DNA of 12,657 bases from NCBI GenBank assembly GCA_964445305.1, contig CAYUKK010000220.1:1-12657 (forward strand), written 5' to 3'. Shown here one piece after another: positions 6,993 through 12,657 of this stretch (the stretch's first letter is position 1; each line of letters starts with the position of its first letter). This DNA is from CAYUKK01 sp964445305 (lineage in GTDB: Bacteria > Acidobacteriota > Aminicenantia > Aminicenantales > UBA8522). Both the position numbers and the translations under genes were made by a program. The notes below the pieces were generated by a model. The model was not told the DNA's origin. It saw only the letters and a program-made list of their open reading frames with translations, and did no database searches.

Positions 6993-7925
6993 TTGCTCGA
7001 TTTTAAAACAGGCGTCCGCCAGGCATACGAGCGCATCCAGCCCGATATCCTTCGAACTCCCCTCGAATTTTCTCAGGCCTTGAGCGAGCTCAGCGATGCC
7101 CGTGTTTATGTCAAATGGGAAAACAGGCAATTTTCGGGTTCGTTTAAATTCAGGGGAGCCTTGAACAAGCTGCGGACTCTCACGGCTCAAGAAAGGAAGC
7201 GAGGAGTTGTTTCCGCTTCCACGGGAAACCACGGCCTTGGTCTCAGCCTGGCGGCGGAAAAGGAGAGGCTTCGCCTGACGCTCGTCCTTCCCGCCGGGGT
7301 GTCGAGCTGGAAGAAGAAACGTCTTCAGGGCTTCGCGGTGACACTTCTTGAGTATGGCCAATCCTGCGAGAAAGCTGAGCTTTTTGCCCGAGAGCTGGCT
7401 ATTCGGGAAAACAAGGTTTTCGTTTCTCCTTATAGCGACCCAGAAGTCATCTTGGGCCAGGGGACCATCGGGCTCGAACTCGTCGAGGAGCTGGGCGAGG
7501 TGGAAAGGGTCCTCATCCCGGTTGGTGGTGGCGGGCTGGCCGCAGGAATCGCCGGCTATCTTAAGGCTCTTTGTCCCGGCGTCCAGGTTTTCGGCGTTGA
7601 ACCCCGGCACTCGGCATTCATGGCCGCTTCGCTCCAGGCGGGAAAGATCGTCGAAATTGAGGAGCGCAGCACGATCGCTGATGCCGTAGCAGGGGGGATT
7701 GAGCCCGGCTCCATCACCTTTCCGCTTTGCCAGCAGCTTCTCGACGGAATTATCCTTGTTGAAGAGGAGTCTATCGCTCTGGCCATGTCTTTGCTCTGGG
7801 AAAGCCATCATCAGGTTATCGAGGGGGCGGGAGCGCTCGCCCTGGCTGGACTGTTAACCGAAAAGGAACGGTTCTGGGGTTGCCAAACCATCCTCATCGC
7901 CAGTGGCGGCAACAGGCCCGCGTAA
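6993..7925 (+). CDS. Threonine/serine dehydratase-like PLP enzyme (fold type II), catalytic domain only
   Basis: From the chosen TTG start the product is 310 residues, the length of a catalytic domain without a C-terminal ACT regulatory domain. The family's N-terminal AYERIQPDILRTPL is present. SFKFRGA carries the PLP Lys52, STGNHG (77-82) binds the substrate carboxylate, GGGGLAAG (178-185) binds the PLP phosphate, and EGAGA (278-282) and SGGN (304-307) close the site. Expected reaction: deamination of L-threonine or L-serine to a 2-oxoacid and ammonia. Serine racemase or a related lyase are alternatives. Start choice: GGAGG at 6979-6983 lies nine bases before TTG 6993, and the product then begins at the usual family position. 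A GTG at 6927 would add 22 residues but has only a weak site. No ACT domain suggests no end-product inhibition of the IlvA type. Confidence 0.87.
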   Translation: MLDFKTGVRQAYERIQPDILRTPLEFSQALSELSDARVYVKWENRQFSGSFKFRGALNKLRTLTAQERKRGVVSASTGNHGLGLSLAAEKERLRLTLVLPAGVSSWKKKRLQGFAVTLLEYGQSCEKAELFARELAIRENKVFVSPYSDPEVILGQGTIGLELVEELGEVERVLIPVGGGGLAAGIAGYLKALCPGVQVFGVEPRHSAFMAASLQAGKIVEIEERSTIADAVAGGIEPGSITFPLCQQLLDGIILVEEESIALAMSLLWESHHQVIEGAGALALAGLLTEKERFWGCQTILIASGGNRPA

Positions 7926-7942
7926 CCAACCAGACTTTTTTG

Positions 7943-7971
7943 TTGCCCTAACTTCTATTTTTGAATATCAT
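7943..7971 (+). promoter_or_regulatory. Possible promoter of the binding-protein/acylase operon
   Basis: TTGCCC (7943-7948), a 17-base spacer, then TATCAT (7966-7971), matching consensus at 4/6 and 5/6 positions. The start point would fall near 7978, inside the TAAGGAGG at 7974-7981. That polypurine run is 18 bases from the likely ATG at 8000, too far to be its ribosome binding site. Confidence 0.35.
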
Positions 7972-7999
7972 TTTAAGGAGGGTTTTGCGGACTGAGACG

Positions 8000-9001
8000 A
8001 TGAAAAGGCTCGGCCTCGCCCTGGTTGCCGTCTTTCTTGCGGCTACCGCTTGCCAAAAACAAGCGGAGCATCTTTATACCATCGCCGTTTTTCAAATCAT
8101 CGACGCCCCAACCCTCAACGAGGCGCGGAGAGGCTTTCTCCAGGCCTTAGCCGATAACGGGCTTCACGATAGTGTCAATGTCCGATTAACGTTCCGAAAC
8201 GCCGAAGGCGATGTCGTCGAAGCCCAGCGGATGGCGCGGGAATTTGCGGCTCGTCAGACCGACCTCATTGTCGCTCTCTCCACCCAGTGCCTCCAGGCAG
8301 CCCTGATGGCGGCGCCGAAAAGCAAGATTCTTTTTGCTTCGGTCGCCAACCCCCAACTCCTCGGAGTTGGACGAACCTCCGGCAATCATCTCCCCAACGT
8401 AACTGGGGTGGCCTCCACGGGTCCGATAAAGCAAATTCTGGCCTTCATCCAGGAAGTCCTCCCCCGAACTAAGCGAGTTGGCACTCTCTGGACGCCTTCT
8501 GAGCTCAACTCGGAGTTCTATCTTCAGCTGGCGAGGGATGCGGCTGAGGAGTTGGGGCTTGAAATCGTCGCTGTTCCCGTCGCCAACGTCAATGAGGTTC
8601 TCTTTTCTGCCCAGATGCTCCTCAGCAAGAACATCGATGTGCTCTTCCCTATTTCGGACAACACGATCAATGCTTCCTTCGAATCCATCGGCCGGCTGGC
8701 CGAGGACAACGGGATTCCTCTTTTTGGGGGTTCACCCCTTTTCACCCGGCTGGGCGCTTGTGCGGCTATGGGCTGGGATTTCTACGAGATGGGCTACGAA
8801 GCGGGCAAGATGGCCGTCCGGATCATGAATGGGGAGAACCCCAGCCAGATTCCTATCCAGACCATGAGCAAGGTCAGGCTTCATCTTAACCTCGCTGCAG
8901 CCAAGAAGCAGGGCGTTGAATTCTCGCCCGAGATCCTGGGGCGAGCGGATGACATCATCAGTCTCGAGAGAGGGGCGGGGGAGGGGGTGATGGGGAAATG
9001 A
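8000..9001 (+). CDS. Lipoprotein substrate-binding protein, TrpX/ABC_sub_bind (PF04392) type
   Basis: The protein has 333 residues from ATG 8000 and begins with a lipoprotein signal: MKR, a hydrophobic stretch (4-13), and LAATAC, giving a lipidated Cys18 followed by QKQ. The mature part starts with YTIAVFQIIDAPTLNEARRG and contains a RNAEGD turn, KILFASVANPQ, TGVAS and LFPISDNT. This is the pattern of the two-lobed periplasmic binding proteins grouped as PF04392, which include TrpX-like amino-acid binders. The ligand cannot be read from sequence. No permease or ATPase gene of an ABC importer is beside it. The stop overlaps the start of the penicillin-acylase gene in ATGA (8998-9001), so the two are translationally coupled. 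In-frame TTG codons at 7961 and 7985 could give a longer N-terminus, but ATG 8000 places the signal peptide properly. Confidence 0.85.
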   Translation: MKRLGLALVAVFLAATACQKQAEHLYTIAVFQIIDAPTLNEARRGFLQALADNGLHDSVNVRLTFRNAEGDVVEAQRMAREFAARQTDLIVALSTQCLQAALMAAPKSKILFASVANPQLLGVGRTSGNHLPNVTGVASTGPIKQILAFIQEVLPRTKRVGTLWTPSELNSEFYLQLARDAAEELGLEIVAVPVANVNEVLFSAQMLLSKNIDVLFPISDNTINASFESIGRLAEDNGIPLFGGSPLFTRLGACAAMGWDFYEMGYEAGKMAVRIMNGENPSQIPIQTMSKVRLHLNLAAAKKQGVEFSPEILGRADDIISLERGAGEGVMGK

Positions 9002-11328
9002 GAAAAATCGTTGGGGCGGTGGCCATAAGCTTGACCTTTTTCTTTGGTGGCGTTTTTTTATTCCTTGTTTTTCAATTCAGGTCTTCTTTGCCCAAAGAAA
9101 AGGGTGAAATTGTGCTCGAAGGGCTAACGGCACCGGTCCGTGTCGTCCGGGATGCCTGGGGAGTACCCCACATCTTTGCTTCGACCGACAACGACCTCTT
9201 CAGCGCTGTGGGCTATCTCCATGCTCAGGAAAGGATGTGGCAGATGGACGTCCTGCGACGAGCTGGCTCGGGCCGGCTGTCTGAAATTTTCGGGAAGGCA
9301 ACACTCGAGCAGGACAAGCTCCTTCGTAACCTTGGTCTCCCCCAGGCGGTCCTCAAAGATTATGAAAGCTTAAACCCCACCTTGAAGGAAGCGCTGGATT
9401 CCTATAGTCGGGGAGTGAATGCCTGGATAGCTGACCGTAAGCTCAACTGGCCACCCGAATTTGTCCTCCTTCGCTTCCGTCCAGAACCGTGGCGGGCGCT
9501 GGATTCTCTGGCCATCAAACAGGTGATGGCCTTGGTCCTGTGCACGGATTACGCAAGTGAATTGATGAGGGCCCGGGTGGCTGAAAAAGTTGGACTGGAG
9601 CGGGCCCTCGAGATCCTCGAGAAGGACATCGGCCTGGTTCTTTCGGACGAAATCTCTACCGCCTCCCTGTCTTGGCTTTCCATATCGTCAGTCTCTGGTG
9701 CAAGCAACAATTGGGTTGTTGCCGGCAGCCGGACTCAATCGGGCGCACCGCTCCTGGCTAACGACCCTCATCTGGAAATAACCCTCCCTTCCATCTGGTA
9801 TCAACTCCACATCCACTCACCTGGTTTCAACGCAACTGGCGTCACCTTCCCGGGTGTTCCCCTGATAGTCATCGGGCATAACGCCTTTATCGCCTGGGGA
9901 GTCACCAATTCAGGAGCGGATGTCCAGGATGTTTATGTGGAAAAGATAAACGATGTCGGGGATGCCTACCTGGATCCAGACGGCTGGAAGCCTCTGCGCA
10001 AGACAGAAGAGGAGATTCGGGTGCGGGGGGAGAAAAATCCGGTCAGCCTGGAGGTCCTCTGGACGAGCCGCGGTCCCGTTCTCACCGAGGCGGCGGGGGT
10101 AAAAGGAGTCCCTTTGTCCTTGCGCTGGACTGTCCATGATGGTGGAAGGGTTTTTGAAGCTCTTTATTGCCTCAACAAGGCGAGAAATTGGTCAGAATTC
10201 GGCGAGGCTCTTAAACTCTGGGATACGCCCTCTCAAAATTTTGTCTATGCCGATGTCCAGGGGAATATCGGCTATTACCTTAGCGGGAGGATTCCTGTAC
10301 GCAAAAAAACAGCGGCTCTCTTTCCCGTGCCAGCTTGGAGAGCTGAAAATCAGTGGCAGGGTTTCCTGGCCGAAGAAGAGAAGCCAAACATTCTCAACCC
10401 GGCCCCGGGTTACATCGTCACGGCCAATCACAAAATCGTGCCCGAGGATTTTCCCTACTACGTCAGTTGCGACTTTGACCTTCCCTTTCGAGCTAAGCGG
10501 ATTGAAGAATTGATTCTCAGCCATGACCGGCACTCGGTCGAATCCTTCTGCCGCATCCAGAACGATGTTGTTTCCAAGCAAGCTGAGTTTTTCTTGCCCT
10601 ACCTGCGGCGGCTTCAGCCAGATGAGGCCAAAGCCCGGCAAGCTCAAGCTCTTCTTGCAGGGTGGAACGGCGAGATGAAGTCCGGGCCAGAAGCCGCTCT
10701 TTTCTCCGCCTTTATGGATATTCTGTATGAAGAAGTTTTTGGGGATGAGCTGGGCGAAGATGTCCGCAACTTTCGGCGTTTTTTCAGACGCAAAGAGGCC
10801 GGTCTCTTTCGCTTGTTAACCAAGCCGGACATGGCCTGGTATGACAACACGAAGACAAGCCGGCGCGAAGAGCGAGACGATATCTTCGCCGTGAGTTTGA
10901 AGAGGGCGGTTGAATGGCTGGAGAAAAAGCAGGGGTCGCCGGAAAAGTGGGACTGGGCTCGTTTACACGCCATCCGCTTTTTTCACGCCCTCGGTCGGGT
11001 TTTCCTCTTCCGTTTTTTTAACCGCGGTCCTTATCCTCTGGACGGCGATATTTTCACCATTCGGGCTTCGTTCGGTCATGGTATCGACGGAAATTTCGCC
11101 ACTTCCCACGGTGCCTCCTACCGCCAGGTTATCGACCTGGCCGATTTTCGAAAATCCGTCTGGGTTCTTTCCTCCGGCCAGAGCGGTCATTTCCTCAGCC
11201 ACCGTTATGCTGACCAGATTCCCCTCTGGGTTCGAGGCGAATATTACCCTATGTTGTTTGCTCCTGAGGATATCGAGGCGAATGCTTCAGCTATCCTTCA
11301 TTTCCGGCCAAAAGCCGCCAAGCAATAA
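8998..11328 (+). CDS. Penicillin-acylase family (S45) Ntn-hydrolase, membrane-anchored
   Basis: The 776-residue precursor has a hydrophobic N-terminal segment (about 5-26), either a membrane anchor or an uncleaved export signal. The alpha-chain part contains DAWGVPHIFA and GYLHAQERMWQMD (from about 72), both standard in the family. Autocleavage should occur between Ala235 and Ser236 (GASNNWVVAG), making Ser236 the N-terminal nucleophile of the beta chain. NDPHLE (255-260), GHNAFIAWGVTN (293-304) with the oxyanion-hole-type Asn304, a SRGPVL motif, and GQSGHFLSHRY near the C-terminus complete the signature. Family members hydrolyse amides such as penicillins, acyl-homoserine lactones, cyclic lipopeptides or aculeacin; the substrate here is unknown. 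It probably works in the periplasm. The start overlaps the stop of the binding-protein gene by four bases, after a G-rich leader. Confidence 0.93.
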   Translation: MRKIVGAVAISLTFFFGGVFLFLVFQFRSSLPKEKGEIVLEGLTAPVRVVRDAWGVPHIFASTDNDLFSAVGYLHAQERMWQMDVLRRAGSGRLSEIFGKATLEQDKLLRNLGLPQAVLKDYESLNPTLKEALDSYSRGVNAWIADRKLNWPPEFVLLRFRPEPWRALDSLAIKQVMALVLCTDYASELMRARVAEKVGLERALEILEKDIGLVLSDEISTASLSWLSISSVSGASNNWVVAGSRTQSGAPLLANDPHLEITLPSIWYQLHIHSPGFNATGVTFPGVPLIVIGHNAFIAWGVTNSGADVQDVYVEKINDVGDAYLDPDGWKPLRKTEEEIRVRGEKNPVSLEVLWTSRGPVLTEAAGVKGVPLSLRWTVHDGGRVFEALYCLNKARNWSEFGEALKLWDTPSQNFVYADVQGNIGYYLSGRIPVRKKTAALFPVPAWRAENQWQGFLAEEEKPNILNPAPGYIVTANHKIVPEDFPYYVSCDFDLPFRAKRIEELILSHDRHSVESFCRIQNDVVSKQAEFFLPYLRRLQPDEAKARQAQALLAGWNGEMKSGPEAALFSAFMDILYEEVFGDELGEDVRNFRRFFRRKEAGLFRLLTKPDMAWYDNTKTSRREERDDIFAVSLKRAVEWLEKKQGSPEKWDWARLHAIRFFHALGRVFLFRFFNRGPYPLDGDIFTIRASFGHGIDGNFATSHGASYRQVIDLADFRKSVWVLSSGQSGHFLSHRYADQIPLWVRGEYYPMLFAPEDIEANASAILHFRPKAAKQ

Positions 11329-11344
11329 GCCGCCCGAGACAGAT

Positions 11345-12169
11345 TTAAAGTAGGGAAGAAAACACAGCCTTTCCTTGGCCGAGGGGGGAAGCTTTCTGGA
11401 TGGCGGCGTGGGTAAAAGCCGAAGCGAGTTCACAGGCCTTGGGCAAAGGATAGCCTTTCACCAAGAAGCAGAGAAGGCTGGCCGAAAGAAAGCACCCCGT
11501 CCCGTGGACGTCCTTTCTGATTCTCGCTTTTTCAAAGAAATAGAAACGCTTGCCGTCATAAAGAAGGTCGGTCGCTCCCCGGCGGAGATGGCCTCCTTTG
11601 ATGAAGCACGGCGCTTCGACAAGGTCAACAATTTTCCGGGCCGCTTCTTTCATGTCAGCAGGGCTACGGACTTCCTGGCCAGTCATTAGAGAAGCTTCCC
11701 TGAGGTTGGGCGTGAGCACAGAAATTTTTCCTTTTAGATGGGCAAGGAAGAAAGGGATGGCGCCTTTTTCCAGGAGCCAGAGGCCAGAGCTGGCCTGAAA
11801 AACAGGGTCGATGACAATGGGAATCCGCCGGTGCGACGTCAAGATTCGACTGACGATGGGGATGTTCTTACGATAACCAAGCATCCCGGTCTTGATGCCA
11901 GCGAATGAAAAATCGCGGCGGAGAATCTGGTACTGGAGGAGGAGGAACCGGGGCGGCGGGGCATAGAAGGAATGGACCCGTCTCGTGTTTTGAGCCGTGA
12001 CCGCTGTCAGGACTCCCGCTCCCCCAAACCCTACCTTACGGAATACCGCCAAGTCCAGAAGAAGGCCAGCACCGGAGGAAGGGTCGTAGCCGGCGATAGA
12101 GAGAAGAACCTTGGTTGGCGGGGGCTTTAGACGGGCCATTTTGGAAGAGCTATCCTTTCTTTGCGCCAT
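11345..12169 (-). CDS. thiD: Hydroxymethylpyrimidine/phosphomethylpyrimidine kinase
   Basis: Ribokinase-fold protein of 274 residues from the first ATG. LSIAGYDPSSGAG (23-35) matches the ThiD substrate loop, with Asp39 and the TAQNT segment (58-62) in their usual places. GIKTGML, VIDPVF, LTPNLREA and KGGH follow. HGTGCFLSA (222-230) is the anion-hole motif with Cys226. Known role: two ATP-dependent phosphorylations of HMP to HMP-PP in thiamine biosynthesis. The usual VMVAKSG region reads VFQASSG, so the conserved lysine is replaced, and Gln of GAGIQADL is Leu. An alternative start is Met11 (12137-12139); neither ATG has a strong ribosome binding site. No other thiamine gene is in view, so it is a stand-alone gene. 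It converges on the acylase gene with 16 bases between stops, and diverges from acylphosphatase with a 32-base gap. Confidence 0.9.
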   Translation of the reverse strand: MAQRKDSSSKMARLKPPPTKVLLSIAGYDPSSGAGLLLDLAVFRKVGFGGAGVLTAVTAQNTRRVHSFYAPPPRFLLLQYQILRRDFSFAGIKTGMLGYRKNIPIVSRILTSHRRIPIVIDPVFQASSGLWLLEKGAIPFFLAHLKGKISVLTPNLREASLMTGQEVRSPADMKEAARKIVDLVEAPCFIKGGHLRRGATDLLYDGKRFYFFEKARIRKDVHGTGCFLSASLLCFLVKGYPLPKACELASAFTHAAIQKASPLGQGKAVFSSLL

Positions 12170-12187
12170 TGAAAAAATATGCTAACA

Positions 12188-12193
12188 TACAAT
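12188..12193 (+). promoter_or_regulatory. acyP: Candidate -10 box of acylphosphatase gene
   Basis: TACAAT lies eight bases before the acylphosphatase ATG, so transcription could begin at or within two bases of the start codon, a leaderless mRNA. No convincing -35 box is present at the proper distance. The only ribosome-binding-like bases are AGG at 12194-12196. Confidence 0.3.
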
Positions 12194-12201
12194 AGGTTCG
12201 A

Positions 12202-12480
12202 ATGAAAGCAAGAGTTCATGTTTTCGTTTCTGGCCGCGTGCAGGGAGTTTTTTTTCGCGATTATACCCGCCGCTGGGCTTTGAGCTTGGGGCTGACCGGG
12301 TGGGTCAAGAATCTATGGGATGGCCGAGTCGAGGTGGTTGCTGAAGGGGAAGAGGAAGGAATCCAGGCCCTCCTCGCCCGCCTCAGGGAGGGACCGCCGG
12401 GTGCCCGCGTCGACAACGTCGCTGTCACATGGGAGGAATATAAAGCGGAATTTTCTGATTTCCGGATTGCTTGGTCCTAA
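12202..12480 (+). CDS. acyP: Acylphosphatase
   Basis: The 92-residue product has exactly the family size. VSGRVQGVFFRDYTRRWA contains the phosphate-binding loop with catalytic Arg19, and GLTGWVKNLWDGRVEVVAEG carries the catalytic Asn37. The enzyme hydrolyses acyl phosphates such as 1,3-bisphosphoglycerate or acetyl/carbamoyl phosphate in the cytoplasm, and its physiological role in bacteria is unclear. The start gives the canonical N-terminus. The gene diverges from thiD across 32 bases, and its TAA stop overlaps the stop of the convergent Cys-rich gene on the other strand. Confidence 0.95.
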   Translation: MKARVHVFVSGRVQGVFFRDYTRRWALSLGLTGWVKNLWDGRVEVVAEGEEEGIQALLARLREGPPGARVDNVAVTWEEYKAEFSDFRIAWS

Positions 12481-12657
12481 TCAGAAATATCATTCCTGTG
12501 GTTTTTTCTTGCGGCGAGGAATTTTTTCCGGCAGGCCTCCGAGCAGAAAAAATAGTCCTTTCCGTTGAGCTTTTCCTGAAGAGCGTCTTCCTGCGGCAGA
12601 TAGGTATTGCACACTTCGTCCTTGACCATGATGCCCGATGGCTGGCGGGGGGAAGGA
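12477..12657 (-). CDS. C-terminal end of a small YHS/PP0621-like Cys-rich protein, 5' end outside window
   Basis: The minus-strand frame is open to the right edge and ends at TAG (12479-12477). The readable tail contains MVKDEVCNTYLPQEDAL, then GKDYFFCSEACRKKFL, that is one Cys in a VCNTY context and a CSEAC pair. This is the pattern of YHS/TRASH-type treble-clef metal-binding modules, here most like the PP0621 family, in which a short N-terminal membrane helix precedes the Cys-rich end. The internal ATG at 12629-12627 would give a 50-residue protein but has no ribosome binding site, and in-frame codons continue upstream, so I treat the gene as truncated by the window. The function of this family is unknown. 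It overlaps acylphosphatase by four bases, tail to tail. Confidence 0.75.
   Translation of the reverse strand, partial: PSPRQPSGIMVKDEVCNTYLPQEDALQEKLNGKDYFFCSEACRKKFLAARKNHRNDISD

Noticed and set aside
6954..7811. 285-codon minus-strand open frame antisense to the dehydratase gene
   Set aside because: All dehydratase motifs are on the plus strand, so this is a shadow.
7908..7947. GGCAACA/TGTTGCC inverted repeat at the end of the dehydratase gene as a terminator
   Set aside because: The loop is 26 bases long and the T-run comes about ten bases after the stem, so it does not meet the usual intrinsic terminator form.

Overview
The window is a gene-dense bacterial chromosome segment of moderately high G+C. 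It has eleven protein genes, two of them cut by the window edges, and no rRNA, tRNA, CRISPR array, phage gene or intact transposon that I can see. The large CoA-activase/2-hydroxyacyl-CoA-dehydratase-type protein at the left edge is typical of anaerobes. A lipoprotein signal on the binding protein and a membrane-anchored Ntn-hydrolase fit a diderm bacterium. An anaerobic Acidobacteriota/Aminicenantes-like or deltaproteobacterial-type lineage would fit, but this is an inference from gene content only.

Layout from left to right. (1) Positions 1-2588 (+): the C-terminal part of a giant BadF/HgdC-type activase fused to DUF2229 and an HgdB-like region. (2) Positions 2589-2953: a gene-free gap with an imperfect long-range inverted repeat (2703-2850) and a striking A+T-rich perfect inverted repeat (2896-2938) just before the next ribosome binding site. 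(3) Positions 2954-4484 (+): a two-gene redox operon, a nitroreductase-family flavoprotein and a TIGR01777/YfcH-type NAD(P)-binding epimerase. (4) Positions 4549-6710 (-): an operon of a DUF72/YecE protein with a C-terminal QLDLF motif followed by a diaminopimelate-decarboxylase-type enzyme. It is driven by a good sigma-70-like promoter that implies a very short leader. (5) Positions 6993-7925 (+): a catalytic-domain-only threonine/serine dehydratase, probably with a TTG start. (6) Positions 8000-11328 (+): an orphan lipoprotein substrate-binding protein of the TrpX/PF04392 type, translationally coupled by an ATGA overlap to a penicillin-acylase-family (S45) Ntn-hydrolase. (7) Positions 11345-12169 (-): a stand-alone ThiD kinase. 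(8) Positions 12202-12480 (+): acylphosphatase. (9) Positions 12477-12657 (-): the C-terminal end of a small Cys-rich YHS/PP0621-like protein, convergent with and overlapping acylphosphatase.

Most of this is metabolic housekeeping in short operons. I did not find a clear new defence or mobile system. The parts most worth a second look are the binding-protein/acylase pair, the clamp-binding-like tail on the DUF72 protein, the A+T-rich inverted repeat before the nitroreductase, and the fused dehydratase-activase.
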